64,000 bases of DNA, from positions 434,001 through 498,000 of the forward strand of contig CANMTD010000002.1 in assembly GCA_947500775.1 (NCBI GenBank), in the 5' to 3' direction. Source of the stretch: an uncultured Paracoccaceae bacterium (GTDB lineage Bacteria; Pseudomonadota; Alphaproteobacteria; Rhodobacterales; Rhodobacteraceae). The position numbers and the translations under genes are program-made. Positions within the stretch are counted from its first letter, which is position 1. Every line of letters begins with the position of its first letter. Positions 31,386 to 40,175 of the stretch are shown piece after piece. A model generated the notes under the pieces. That model was not told where the DNA came from, made no database searches, and worked only from the letters and a program-made list of their open reading frames with translations.

Positions 31386-34183
31386 GACAGAACCTCCCCT
31401 TGCGGCAGGCGGGCCAGCAGGCCCGTTGCGATTTCATCGGCCCGCTTTGCGGTATTTTCCAACTGCAATGCAAGGGCTTCGATGGTTTCGGTCTGCGTTG
31501 CGCGCAACAAAAACGCGATGGCCCCGGCGCCGATGCTGTCGGGGTCCAGCGGCGCGTCGCTAAGCAGTTTGGCCGCCACCTGCACACGCCGGAACAGGGC
31601 ATAGGCCTGCGCCATCTCGGTGGCCTCTGGGCCGGTCAGCCAGCCGATGGCCACCCCCGCCGCCAGTTGTTTTGCCACCCGTGTCTGCGGATTGGCCGAC
31701 ATCAGCGCCGCCGCCGAGGCCACCAGTTCGATATCCTGCCCCCGGCCCGGGCCCAGCTTGCTGTCCCACAGGTTGACGGCCGGTTTCGCCTCGGCCAGAC
31801 GGGTGCGCATATCTTCAATCCCGGCGATCACCGTATCCGGGTCGCCCTTTTGGGCCAAAAGGCCCCGGCGAAACGTTTCGATCACGCTCATCAACTCGGG
31901 CGATCCGGCCACGGCGCGGGCGCGGGTCAGCGCCAGATGTTCCCAGGTCCAGGCCTCTTCGCGCTGATACAGGCGGAACGCCTCTAACGACGTGGCCACC
32001 GGCCCCTGATTGCCCGAAGGGCGCAGCCGCATGTCGACCTCATACAGCTTGCCCTCGGCCATGGGGGCCGACAAGGCGGTGACCAGCGCCTGCGTCAGGC
32101 GGGCGTAATAGGCGCGCGCGGCCAGCGGGCGGCGCCCGTCCGAGGCCTCGACCCCCGCGGGATCATAGATCACGATCAGGTCCAGATCGGACCGGGCGTT
32201 CAGCCGCCGCGCGCCCAGCGACCCCATGCCCAGAACCACGGCGCCATTGCCGGGCATTTCCCCATGTTTCAGGGCAAACGCCGCTGCCACGCAGGGCCAC
32301 AGCGCCCCCACCACCGATTGCGCCAGATCGGCATATTGTTCGCCCGCTTCATCCGCGTCGATCAACCCGCGCAGCAGGTGAACGCCGATCCTGAAATGCC
32401 ATTCCTTGGCCCAGCGGCGTGCACTGTCGAGCTGTTGTTCATAGTCGTCCAGCGCCGACAACAGCCCCGCCAGTTCCTGTTGCAAGGCCTGAGGCCCCGG
32501 CCAATCGGCGAAAAACGCGCCGCCGATCACCGCATCCAGAACGCCCGCGTTACGCGACAGGTATTGCGCCAGTTCCGGGGCCACGGTCGACACGTCGATG
32601 ATCAGGTCGATCAGATGCGGGTTCGCCTCGAACAGGGAAAACAGCTGGACCCCGGCGGGCAGCCCCGACAGGAACCCGTCAAAGGCCAGAAACGCCGCAT
32701 CCGGGCGGTCGGCCTGGGTCAACCGGCGCAGAATGTCGGGCTTCAGGCGTTTGAAAATCTCGATCGCGCGTTCGGACCGCAGGGCGGGATAGGTCTGCCA
32801 GCGCCCGACGATCGTCTGGGCACTGTCCTCAAGCGGAACCGCGCTTTCGGCGCCTTCCTGCGGCGCAAAGAAACCTTCGGTCAGGGTCGCCACCGTGTTC
32901 AGCCGGTCCAGCATCTCTGCCCGGAATGCGCCCGTGTCCCCCTGCCCCATGAACCGCGCGATCCGGTCCATGCCCTCTGGTGTGGTCGGCATCGAATGGG
33001 TCTGCGCATCGGCAACCATCTGCAGCCGGTGTTCGACCGTGCGGTGGGCGCGGTAGGCATCGGTCAGCGTCTGGGCGTCGGCCGCGCCGACCCAGGCTTT
33101 GTCGGCCAGCCGCGCCAATCCTTCGACGGTGCCGCGCACCCGCAGTTCGGGGTCGCGCCCGCCTGCGATGATCTGGCGGGTCTGGGTGAAGAACTCGATC
33201 TCGCGAATGCCGCCTGCCCCCAGTTTCAGGTTGTGACCTTCCAGCGCGATGGCGCCATGCAGGCCTTTGTGTTCGCGAATGCGCAGGCGCATATCGTGGG
33301 CATCCTGAATCGCCGCGAAATCCAGATGCTTGCGCCAGACGAACGGCGTCAGCCGCTGCAGATACCGATCCCCCGCCGCCAGATCCCCGGCACAGGGACG
33401 CGCCTTGATGTGGGCCGCGCGTTCCCATGTGCGGCCAAGGCTTTCGTAATAACGTTCGGCGGTTTCCATCGACAGGCACACCGGCGTGACCGAGGCATCG
33501 GGGCGCAGCCGCAGATCGGTGCGAAAGACATAGCCATCGCCGGTGGGTTCCGACAGGGTCGCGGCCATCTTGCGCGTCACCCGGACAAAAGCCGCGCGCG
33601 CGTCGTGGTAATCGGACGGATCGAACCGGGATTCATCGAACAGGCAGATCAGATCGATGTCGGACGAATAGTTCAGCTCATGCGCGCCCTGTTTGCCCAT
33701 CGCCAGCGCCACCATGCCGCCCGCAGTGTCGATATCCGCCTCGGTCGCGCCGGGCAGCTTGCCGCGGGCAATCTCGGCGGCCACCAGCCGTTTCAGGCAG
33801 ATATCCACGCAGGCGTCGGCAAAATCGGTCAGCGCGGTTGTGACCTGTTCCAGCGTCCAGACCCCGCCCAGATCGGCCAGCGCGATCAACAGCGCCGCAC
33901 GGGCCTTGGCCTGCCGCAACCCCGGTTTCAACTGATCCGGCGGCAGAGCCCACGCCGCCGCCATCACCGCCTGCATCACCTGTTCGGGGTCCTGGGCCAG
34001 GGCGGTCTCAAGCCACGCCGCCTCGCGCGTCATCAGCCCGTGCAGATAGGGGCTGCACCCGGCGGTGCCCCGCAACAGCGCCCGCACCTCGGGGGGGTGG
34101 GCATCGAACTGCACCGGCACCTCGGCCCCGCGATCGGGATCATGGGGCAAAGGGTGGCGGGTGATGCGCGCTGCAAATGTCAT
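31382..34183 (-). CDS. glnE: Bifunctional glutamine synthetase adenylyltransferase/deadenylase
   Basis: 933 residues (E. coli 946) from the ATG at 34183. The N-terminal nucleotidyltransferase (deadenylase) domain holds HELNYSSDIDLICLFDES, followed by GlnD_UR_UTase helices. The C-terminal adenylyltransferase domain has LGARRLNARSDLDLIVIYDP, both with the paired Asp of the superfamily. It modifies glutamine synthetase under control of PII and glutamine, and so belongs with ntrBC to nitrogen control. It carries no obvious ribosome binding site. It is divergent from the ybaK-type gene (96 bases). The small downstream gene overlaps its stop. Confidence 0.96.
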   Translation of the reverse strand: MTFAARITRHPLPHDPDRGAEVPVQFDAHPPEVRALLRGTAGCSPYLHGLMTREAAWLETALAQDPEQVMQAVMAAAWALPPDQLKPGLRQAKARAALLIALADLGGVWTLEQVTTALTDFADACVDICLKRLVAAEIARGKLPGATEADIDTAGGMVALAMGKQGAHELNYSSDIDLICLFDESRFDPSDYHDARAAFVRVTRKMAATLSEPTGDGYVFRTDLRLRPDASVTPVCLSMETAERYYESLGRTWERAAHIKARPCAGDLAAGDRYLQRLTPFVWRKHLDFAAIQDAHDMRLRIREHKGLHGAIALEGHNLKLGAGGIREIEFFTQTRQIIAGGRDPELRVRGTVEGLARLADKAWVGAADAQTLTDAYRAHRTVEHRLQMVADAQTHSMPTTPEGMDRIARFMGQGDTGAFRAEMLDRLNTVATLTEGFFAPQEGAESAVPLEDSAQTIVGRWQTYPALRSERAIEIFKRLKPDILRRLTQADRPDAAFLAFDGFLSGLPAGVQLFSLFEANPHLIDLIIDVSTVAPELAQYLSRNAGVLDAVIGGAFFADWPGPQALQQELAGLLSALDDYEQQLDSARRWAKEWHFRIGVHLLRGLIDADEAGEQYADLAQSVVGALWPCVAAAFALKHGEMPGNGAVVLGMGSLGARRLNARSDLDLIVIYDPAGVEASDGRRPLAARAYYARLTQALVTALSAPMAEGKLYEVDMRLRPSGNQGPVATSLEAFRLYQREEAWTWEHLALTRARAVAGSPELMSVIETFRRGLLAQKGDPDTVIAGIEDMRTRLAEAKPAVNLWDSKLGPGRGQDIELVASAAALMSANPQTRVAKQLAAGVAIGWLTGPEATEMAQAYALFRRVQVAAKLLSDAPLDPDSIGAGAIAFLLRATQTETIEALALQLENTAKRADEIATGLLARLPQGEVLS

Positions 34184-34279
34184 AAAGAAGTGATGCCGCG
34201 CCCTGTGACGCCGGTCAATAAGGTTGCGGCCTGCGGGCAGGTGCGGAATAATCCCCGCAATCAAAAAGGGTTGGGGTTC

Positions 34280-34747
34280 ATGAGCAAAAGTCTGAAACGT
34301 GTCACCGCTGCCCTGCACGCCGCCGGAATGCCGCCCACCATCACCGAGGTCGGCGCCGCCCGCACCGCGCAAGAGGCCGCCGATGCGGTGGGCTGCCATC
34401 TGGATCAGATCGCCAAATCGATCATCTTTCGCGGCGAGACCGCGGGTACGGCCATTCTGTTTCTGACGGCGGGCGGCAATCAGGTCTGCGCGGCCAAGGC
34501 CACCGCCCTTGCGGGCGAACCCCTGGGCAAGGCCGATGCCGCGCTGATCCGCGCGCAAACCGGCTTTGCCATCGGCGGGGTCGCCCCCATCGGTCACCTG
34601 TCGCCGATCCGGGCGTTTCTGGACCCGCGCTTGCTGTCCTTCGATCAGGTCTGGGCCGCCGCCGGAACCCCGCGCCATGTTTTTGCGATAAATCCCACCG
34701 ATCTGCACCGGCTGACAGCGGCGCATACCGCTGATTTTGTTCTATAA
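34280..34747 (+). CDS. YbaK/EbsC-family aminoacyl-tRNA deacylase
   Basis: 155 residues from the ATG at 34280 with AAGGG upstream. YbaK domain: EAADAVGCHLDQIAKSIIFRG carries the conserved catalytic Lys, then AILFLTAGGNQVCAAK, TGFAIGGVAPIGH and RHVFAINPTDLHRLT. These proteins remove wrong amino acids such as Cys or Ala from tRNA in trans. It is divergent from glnE. An open frame of about 2 kb upstream on this strand lies opposite glnE and is not a gene. Confidence 0.93.
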   Translation: MSKSLKRVTAALHAAGMPPTITEVGAARTAQEAADAVGCHLDQIAKSIIFRGETAGTAILFLTAGGNQVCAAKATALAGEPLGKADAALIRAQTGFAIGGVAPIGHLSPIRAFLDPRLLSFDQVWAAAGTPRHVFAINPTDLHRLTAAHTADFVL

Positions 34748-34767
34748 AAACTCTTTATGTAAATTTC

Positions 34768-34822
34768 TTTCACATCGCGCCTTGAACCACGGGCCCATAA
34801 TGCCAATCTAGGTAATGTGAAA
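34768..34822. promoter_or_regulatory. Inverted repeat around the promoter of the DUF2852 gene
   Basis: TTTCACAT (34768-34775) and ATGTGAAA (34815-34822) are perfect inverted copies 39 bases apart. Between them lies TTGAAC (34782-34787) and, 17 bases later, AATCTA (34805-34810), a possible -35/-10 pair. CTTGAA is also the start of heat-shock-type promoters. The -10 is weak, so the assignment is tentative. Confidence 0.3.
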
Positions 34823-34858
34823 AGAATAAACATTTCACCAACCGAATAGGAGAGCTAC

Positions 34859-35254
34859 ATGAGTTCCGTCGCCGCCTGGCCGTCACAGGCCGAAACCTGG
34901 CTTGATCAACGTGGTAAAGGCGCCTGGATCGCCGCCACGGTGCTAAGCTTTATCTTCTTCTGGCCTGCTGGCCTTGCCCTTCTTGCCTATATGATCTGGG
35001 GAAAACGAATGTTTGGAAAATGTGCCAACCGCGCCAATCGCAGCCCTGCCCGCATGCACGGGTTCAAATCCTCGGGCAACTCGGCGTTCGACGCCTATAA
35101 GGCCGAAACCCTGCGCCGCCTTGAAGAGGAACAGGAAAGCTTTGAGGCGTTTCTTCAGCGTCTGCGTGATTCCAAGGACAAGTCCGAATTCGACGACTTC
35201 ATGGAAGATCGTGCTACCAAGGCCAAGGATACGGGTGAAAACGCCCCGGCCTGA
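34859..35254 (+). CDS. DUF2852 membrane protein
   Basis: 131 residues with one strong transmembrane segment (about 25-46, GAWIAATVLSFIFFWPAGLALLAYMIWG, split by eye) after a short N-terminal tail. The cytosolic part is charged and coiled-coil prone: KAETLRRLEEEQESFEAFLQRLRDSKDKSEFDDFMEDR. This is the DUF2852 family, common in alphaproteobacteria and of unknown function. AGGAG lies 8 bases before the start. A hairpin follows at 35269. Confidence 0.9.
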   Translation: MSSVAAWPSQAETWLDQRGKGAWIAATVLSFIFFWPAGLALLAYMIWGKRMFGKCANRANRSPARMHGFKSSGNSAFDAYKAETLRRLEEEQESFEAFLQRLRDSKDKSEFDDFMEDRATKAKDTGENAPA

Positions 35255-35268
35255 TATCGCCACCCTTT

Positions 35269-35306
35269 GGGCGCCCCGGTCATTCAGGGGCGCCCATGGA
35301 TTTTAT
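35269..35306 (+). terminator. Hairpin downstream of the DUF2852 gene
   Basis: Perfect 9-bp stem GGGCGCCCC (35269-35277) and GGGGCGCCC (35287-35295), loop GGTCATTCA, followed by ATGGATTTTATC. The T-run is offset, so termination may be partial; the RDD gene lies 35 bases further on. Confidence 0.55.
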
Positions 35307-35329
35307 CTTTGCAAGGATGGACCATTCCC

Positions 35330-35779
35330 ATGTCCGATGCGTTCTGGGGCCTGCCCGACCCCGATGATCATGCCGAATTCTACGCCGATGTTCCGGTCAA
35401 ACGGTTGCTGGCCTGGGTCATCGACATGGTGGCGATCATCCTGCTGACCGCGCTGATCCTGCCGTTCACCGCCTTTACAGGATTGTTTTTCCTGCCGTTT
35501 CTGGTGATGGCCGTGAGCTTTGCCTATCGCGTCATAACCCTGACCAACCGATCCGCCACCCCCGGCATGCGCCTGACGGCCATCGAATTCCGCACAGCCC
35601 AGGGCGAACGGTTCGATCTGCCGATGGCGGTGCTGCACACGATCCTGTTTTCGGTCATCTTCTCGTTCCTGCTGCCGCAGGTCGTCTCGATCATCCTGAT
35701 GCTGACCGGGCGCCGGGCACAGGGGCTGCATGACCTTTTCCTTGGAACGGCGGCTGTTAACCGTGCGGCAAGCAGCTGA
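35330..35779 (+). CDS. RDD-family membrane protein
   Basis: 149 residues from the ATG at 35330 (AAGGA upstream). Three or four hydrophobic segments: VKRLLAWVIDMVAIILLTALILP, FFLPFLVMAVSFAYRVITL and AVLHTILFSVIFSFLLPQVVSIILML (split by eye). RDD motif: the Arg and Asp residues sit in KRLLAWVIDM. The C-terminal LHDLFLGTAAVNR matches the family ending. Function is not established; ion transport is suspected for some members. Confidence 0.88.
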   Translation: MSDAFWGLPDPDDHAEFYADVPVKRLLAWVIDMVAIILLTALILPFTAFTGLFFLPFLVMAVSFAYRVITLTNRSATPGMRLTAIEFRTAQGERFDLPMAVLHTILFSVIFSFLLPQVVSIILMLTGRRAQGLHDLFLGTAAVNRAASS

Positions 35780-35849
35780 TGCTTGGGGGCTTGGCGCAGG
35801 GCGCAGCCTTTGCTAGCTTTGAGACAAGTGACAGTCACCTTGGGGTTCC

Positions 35850-36686
35850 ATGCGCCACACCCTGCCCATCGCGCCGCAGTTTTATGTAACGGCACCGCAG
35901 CCCTGCCCCTATCTTGACGGGCGGATGGAGCGGAAGCTGTTTACCGCCCTGCAGGGCGAACATTCCGAAAAACTGAACGACTCGCTGTCCAAACAGGGGT
36001 TCCGGCGATCGCAGAACGTGCTGTACCGGCCGTCCTGCGCCGATTGCACGGCCTGTCTGTCCGCCCGCATCCGGGTGGCGGATTTCACCCCCTCGCGCAG
36101 CCAGCGCCGCACCCAGCGGCGCAACGCCCATATGGTGCGCCGGGCGACCTCGCCCTGGGCCACCGAAGATCAATATACCCTGTTCCGCGAATATCTGGAC
36201 AGCCGCCATGCCGATGGCGGCATGGCCGATATGGATATCTTCGAATTCGCAGCCATGGTCGAAGAAACCCCGGTGCGGTCCCGCGTTGTCGAATATTCGG
36301 TGACAGCACCCGAGGGCGGCACCAAACGCGATCTGGCGGCGGTCTGCCTGACCGACGTGCTGGAGGATGGGCTGTCGATGGTCTATTCCTTCTACGACCC
36401 CGCGTTGGAACGCGACAGCCTGGGCACCTATATGATCCTTGATCACATCGCCATCGCGCGCGAGGCCGGGTTGCCCTACGTCTATCTGGGCTACTGGGTG
36501 CCGGGATCGCCCAAGATGGGCTACAAGGCGCAGTTTTCCGCGCTGGAAATCTACAAGGGCGGCGCCTGGCAGGATCTGGGCAACCCCGAAGATCACTGCA
36601 ACGAAACCCATCCGCTGTCGGTCGATCCGATCGCCGAACAGGTCGCACGCATCTCCCTGCCCGAAACCCGCCCGACCAAGGGCTGA
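35850..36686 (+). CDS. bpt: Leucyl/arginyl-tRNA-protein transferase (Bpt/ATE type)
   Basis: 278 residues. ATE_N domain with [15 protein letters not shown] and the cysteine cluster [17 protein letters not shown] domain with [33 protein letters not shown] and [12 protein letters not shown] (split by eye). The family adds Leu (Bpt) or Arg from tRNA to the N terminus of proteins, marking them for ClpAP/ClpS. It is 70 bases after the RDD gene and ends before a strong terminator. Leu versus Arg specificity cannot be told by reading; bacterial homologues are mostly Bpt. Confidence 0.93.
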   Translation: MRHTLPIAPQFYVTAPQPCPYLDGRMERKLFTALQGEHSEKLNDSLSKQGFRRSQNVLYRPSCADCTACLSARIRVADFTPSRSQRRTQRRNAHMVRRATSPWATEDQYTLFREYLDSRHADGGMADMDIFEFAAMVEETPVRSRVVEYSVTAPEGGTKRDLAAVCLTDVLEDGLSMVYSFYDPALERDSLGTYMILDHIAIAREAGLPYVYLGYWVPGSPKMGYKAQFSALEIYKGGAWQDLGNPEDHCNETHPLSVDPIAEQVARISLPETRPTKG

Positions 36687-36762
36687 CCCCACGCCGAACG
36701 GCCCGCGCCGGGCGCCAACGGAAACGGGCGCGCCGCAAGGCACGCCCGTGACAGACTACAGC

Positions 36763-36793
36763 AAAGCCGCCCCACTTGGGGGCGGCTTTTCCT
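36763..36793. terminator. Bidirectional terminator between bpt and the TRAP operon
   Basis: Perfect 11-bp stem AAAGCCGCCCC (36763-36773) and GGGGCGGCTTT (36779-36789), loop ACTTG, then TTTTCC on the plus strand. The AAA at the stem base gives a short T-tract on the minus strand. A second hairpin (ACGGGCG/CGCCCGT, 36724-36749, with a GCAA loop) precedes it. Confidence 0.85.
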
Positions 36794-36798
36794 TTGGG

Positions 36799-39153
36799 TT
36801 ACCCGCCCAACAGGTTCGGCACGATGGTGACAATCGCCGGGAAGAACCACAGGATCGCCAGCCCCACCACCTGAATCCCCACGAAAGGCACGATCCCGCG
36901 ATAGATATGGCCGGTCGTCACCTCGGGCGGGGCCACCCCGCGCAGATAGAACAGCGCAAAGCCGAAGGGCGGCGTCAGGAACGAGGTTTGCAGGTTCACC
37001 GCAATCATGATCGTGACCCACTTCGGATCGAACGTCCCGCCATAGATCACCGGCCCCACGATCGGCACCACGATGTAGATGATCTCAAGGAAATCCAGCA
37101 CGAAGCCCAGCACGAACAGCACCAGCATCACGATCAGGAAGACCGTGAATTCGTTGTCAAAGCTGCGCAGGAACTGCTGGATGTAATGTTCCCCTCCGAA
37201 CGAGATGACCACAAGGTTCAGCAACTGCGATCCGATCAGGATGGTGAACACCATGGATGTCACCTTGGCGGTTTCGCGCACCACCGGCGGCAGGACACCG
37301 GACCGGAACAACACCCAGCAGCTGTAGAACAGGCCGAACATCGCATAAAGATAGGCCGCGTTGGCCACCATATAGGCCACCCAGTCTTCGAATGGCACAT
37401 CGCCGCGATTGATCCGCAGGTCGAAATTCACACCGACCAGGATCATGATCACGATCGCAAAGGAGGCGCCGATGACCGTGCTGCCGGATTTGCCCTCTTC
37501 CTGCAGTTTGCGGAACGCGGCCAGCATGATCGCGCCACCGGCCCCCAGCGCTGCGGCCGGTGTCGGGTTGGTGATCCCGCCAAGGATCGATCCCAGCACC
37601 GCCACGATCAGAACCAGCGGCGGAAAGACCACGCGCAGCAGATCGTTGCGCCCCAGCAAAGACGCGGCATAGCGGCAGCCATACAGCGTCAGCACCAGCG
37701 GGATGGCCAGCAACAACACACTTGCCCCCGGCGTGGTCAACGGGCCGATGAACAACACATCCACCACCAGCGCCAGAACGACGCCCGCGGCCCCAATCAG
37801 CAACGGCCGGGTATCGGCCGAGGGCGCGATCCCGCGGGCAAAGGCCAGCACCAGCGCCAGAAAGACAAAGCCTGTCAGGATGGTGTTGGAAATCGGCGCG
37901 GCGGCGGCCACCTTGGCGGCGCGGGCCTCGGCGATTTCCTCGGCGCTCAGCGCCCGGCTGGCCTGTGCGCCACCGGCGGCGTTGATCGCCTCTTGCTGGG
38001 CGACGGCGGCATCCCACCGCTCTTGCCCGTGCAGATCGATCATCGCGCCCTGACATTGCTCGGACACATTGGTGCGCAGGCTGGCCCCGGCCGAGGCGTC
38101 GGAATAGCTGTCGACCAGCGTGCTTTGCGATCCGGCGATGTTCAGATAGCCCGCCAGAATGGCCCCGCCGATCAGCGCGACCGGCGCCACCAGGAACCAT
38201 GTCAGCGCCTCGTTGCGGGTGATGACCTCGCCCGATCCGGGTTCCATCTGCACCGGGGGCGCCTTATCGGGGCGGACCATGGCATAGCCGAAGGCATAGG
38301 CCGCATACAGGAACGCCAGCAGGATACCGGGCAGCACCGCCGCCTGAAACAGCGTGCCCACCGACACCACCGCCGCTTCGCCCAGATAGGTCAGCGCATC
38401 GCTGCAGCCGACCAGTTGTGCGCGGTTTTCCTGTGCGGCGGAATACAGATCGCCCGCCAAAGTGCCCAGCAGGACGATCACGATCGAGGGCGGAATGATC
38501 TGCCCCAGCGTGCCGCTGGCCGCGATCACGCCCGTCGCCAGTTCCGGCGAATAATTGTTGCGCAGCATCGTGGGCAGCGACAACAGGCCCATGGTGACCA
38601 CGGTGGCCCCCACGATCCCGGTCGAAGCCGCCAGAAACGCGCCCACAACCACCACCGACACCGCCAGACCGCCCGGCAGCGGGCCAAAGACCCGTGCCAT
38701 CGTCGTCAGCAGATCATTGGCGATCTTCGACCGTTCCAGCGTGATGCCCATCATCACGAACATCAGCACCGCCAGCAGGGTTTCGATCGACTGCCCGGCA
38801 AAGACGCGTTCGTTCATCCGGTTGACGATGAAGCTGACGTTGCGGTCCAGCGCCTGTTCCCAGCCATTGGGGAATACCGGCGTGTCGTATCGCGGCAGTT
38901 CAGGGTATCTGAAGGTCGATATGCTGTCGGGGTGCAGCCCGGTCGCCACCAGCGCGCGATACGCGTCCGACCCGGTATCGACCGCCTGATGGATCAGCAA
39001 TCCCGCGCTGTCCAGCGCGGCGACGATCCCGAATGAAATGATACCTGCGCCACCGATGGCAAAAGCCACCGGAAAGCCCGAAAGGATGCCCCCGAAGAGG
39101 CAGAGGAATACGATGATCAGGCCGACCTCGACTCCATCAAGTCCGAAAAGCAT
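36799..39153 (-). CDS. TRAP transporter large permease subunit (DctM), extended form
   Basis: 784 residues, against about 430 in classical DctM. The DctM core is clear: FPVAFAIGGAGIISFG, GPLPGGLAVSVVVVGAFLAASTGIVGATVVTMG, ATGVIAASGTLGQIIPPSIVIVLLG in the first half, and FILDFLEIIYIVVPIVGP-type and QTSFLTPPFGFALFYLRGVAP in the second (all split by eye). The extra length lies between the halves: a loop region about residues 45-115, and about 320-540 with four to six additional hydrophobic segments and soluble loops. Extended DctM proteins are known for 2-oxo acid and related TRAP systems. The gene is 3' most of the TRAP operon, and its start is 18 bases after the small subunit gene. Confidence 0.92.
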   Translation of the reverse strand: MLFGLDGVEVGLIIVFLCLFGGILSGFPVAFAIGGAGIISFGIVAALDSAGLLIHQAVDTGSDAYRALVATGLHPDSISTFRYPELPRYDTPVFPNGWEQALDRNVSFIVNRMNERVFAGQSIETLLAVLMFVMMGITLERSKIANDLLTTMARVFGPLPGGLAVSVVVVGAFLAASTGIVGATVVTMGLLSLPTMLRNNYSPELATGVIAASGTLGQIIPPSIVIVLLGTLAGDLYSAAQENRAQLVGCSDALTYLGEAAVVSVGTLFQAAVLPGILLAFLYAAYAFGYAMVRPDKAPPVQMEPGSGEVITRNEALTWFLVAPVALIGGAILAGYLNIAGSQSTLVDSYSDASAGASLRTNVSEQCQGAMIDLHGQERWDAAVAQQEAINAAGGAQASRALSAEEIAEARAAKVAAAAPISNTILTGFVFLALVLAFARGIAPSADTRPLLIGAAGVVLALVVDVLFIGPLTTPGASVLLLAIPLVLTLYGCRYAASLLGRNDLLRVVFPPLVLIVAVLGSILGGITNPTPAAALGAGGAIMLAAFRKLQEEGKSGSTVIGASFAIVIMILVGVNFDLRINRGDVPFEDWVAYMVANAAYLYAMFGLFYSCWVLFRSGVLPPVVRETAKVTSMVFTILIGSQLLNLVVISFGGEHYIQQFLRSFDNEFTVFLIVMLVLFVLGFVLDFLEIIYIVVPIVGPVIYGGTFDPKWVTIMIAVNLQTSFLTPPFGFALFYLRGVAPPEVTTGHIYRGIVPFVGIQVVGLAILWFFPAIVTIVPNLLGG

Positions 39154-39171
39154 GGTTACTGCCCCTAAATG

Positions 39172-40062
39172 TTAATGCGTGCCTTCATAGGCTTCTTCGC
39201 CTGCGCCCAGCGTATCCCGGTCCAGGTATTTTCCGGTCGATGCCTCGCCCTCTTTCCATTCCAGATACGAACGGTAGAAGAACGAAATCGCCTGCATGAA
39301 CACCAGCCCCGCGTAAAAGACCAACAGGATCTTGAACAGGAAATAGGCGTTGAACCCATTCGGGCTGAACCCGATGGTTTCGACGTTCCAGCGCAGGGCC
39401 CGCGATTTGGTCAGCAGCCGTTCCAGCGTGTCCGACGCCGACGGCTTGGGCACCACCAGATGGCGCCACATGAAATACCAGCCGTACATCCATGTCAGCA
39501 CCGCCACCGGCATCATGAAGACCAGACAGCCCAGCATGTCGATCACCCGCTTGGCGCGGTGCGAGATCGCGGAATAGACCAGATCGACCCGCACATGCCC
39601 GCCCTGCACGAAAGTGTAGGTGGCACAAAGCGCGACGATCAGCGCGTTGTGAAACTTCAGCCCTTCGGCCCACCAGCTGATGTCCTTGGTCAGGACCGTG
39701 CCAAACCCCATCGAGATTTCAGAGGCCGCGAAAATCCGCTGGACGAACACGATGATGAACTGTTGCAGCACCATGATCAGCCCGGCCCAGGCCACGAACC
39801 GCCCGATGGTATTTGCGATACCTTCCATCACCCGGACACAGCCCCACATGAACTGGTTCCGGAACAGACCGACGATTGTCACCACCACGAAGATCGTGAA
39901 GACGACAAAGAAGAACTGGACCGATCCACCGTAGTAGATGAAGCGCATGATCGCTTGTTTGTCCGTCCAGTCCAGCCATAGACCGGGATGGGTCACGGCG
40001 TACCCGAGATTGTAAAAGGCCATCAGAAGGTTCTGAAATAACCAGACAATGCTGTCCATCAT
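39172..40062 (-). CDS. TRAP transporter small permease subunit (DctQ), extended form
   Basis: 296 residues, longer than the usual 160-200. Hydrophobic helices are visible at about 5-20, 45-68, 78-110, 135-160, 185-200 and 225-250; the DctQ core has ALIVALCATYTFVQGGHVRVDLVYSAISHRAKRVIDMLG (split by eye). It forms a membrane complex with the large subunit. The extended size matches the extended large subunit, so the two evolved together. Its start is 113 bases after the binding-protein gene stop. Confidence 0.9.
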   Translation of the reverse strand: MMDSIVWLFQNLLMAFYNLGYAVTHPGLWLDWTDKQAIMRFIYYGGSVQFFFVVFTIFVVVTIVGLFRNQFMWGCVRVMEGIANTIGRFVAWAGLIMVLQQFIIVFVQRIFAASEISMGFGTVLTKDISWWAEGLKFHNALIVALCATYTFVQGGHVRVDLVYSAISHRAKRVIDMLGCLVFMMPVAVLTWMYGWYFMWRHLVVPKPSASDTLERLLTKSRALRWNVETIGFSPNGFNAYFLFKILLVFYAGLVFMQAISFFYRSYLEWKEGEASTGKYLDRDTLGAGEEAYEGTH

Positions 40063-40175
40063 CCCCGCCCCTGTGAATTGAGTTCAGATCGGCGTCGCGA
40101 CATGCGGCCCCCGTTACCTTGGTGGGCCCCGACGCAGAATGCGCGGGGCCCGGTCCGATTTTAAGATGTCAGTGA

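Noticed and set aside
32264-34279. An open frame of about 2 kb on the plus strand upstream of the YbaK gene
   Set aside because: It lies exactly opposite glnE, whose family motifs are certain. GC-rich third positions keep the antisense frame open; the product is Arg/Gln/His-rich and shows no domain until the real YbaK start.
36439-39036. An 865-codon plus-strand frame
   Set aside because: It is antisense to the TRAP large permease and reads as low-complexity His/Gln/Arg sequence, typical of a shadow.
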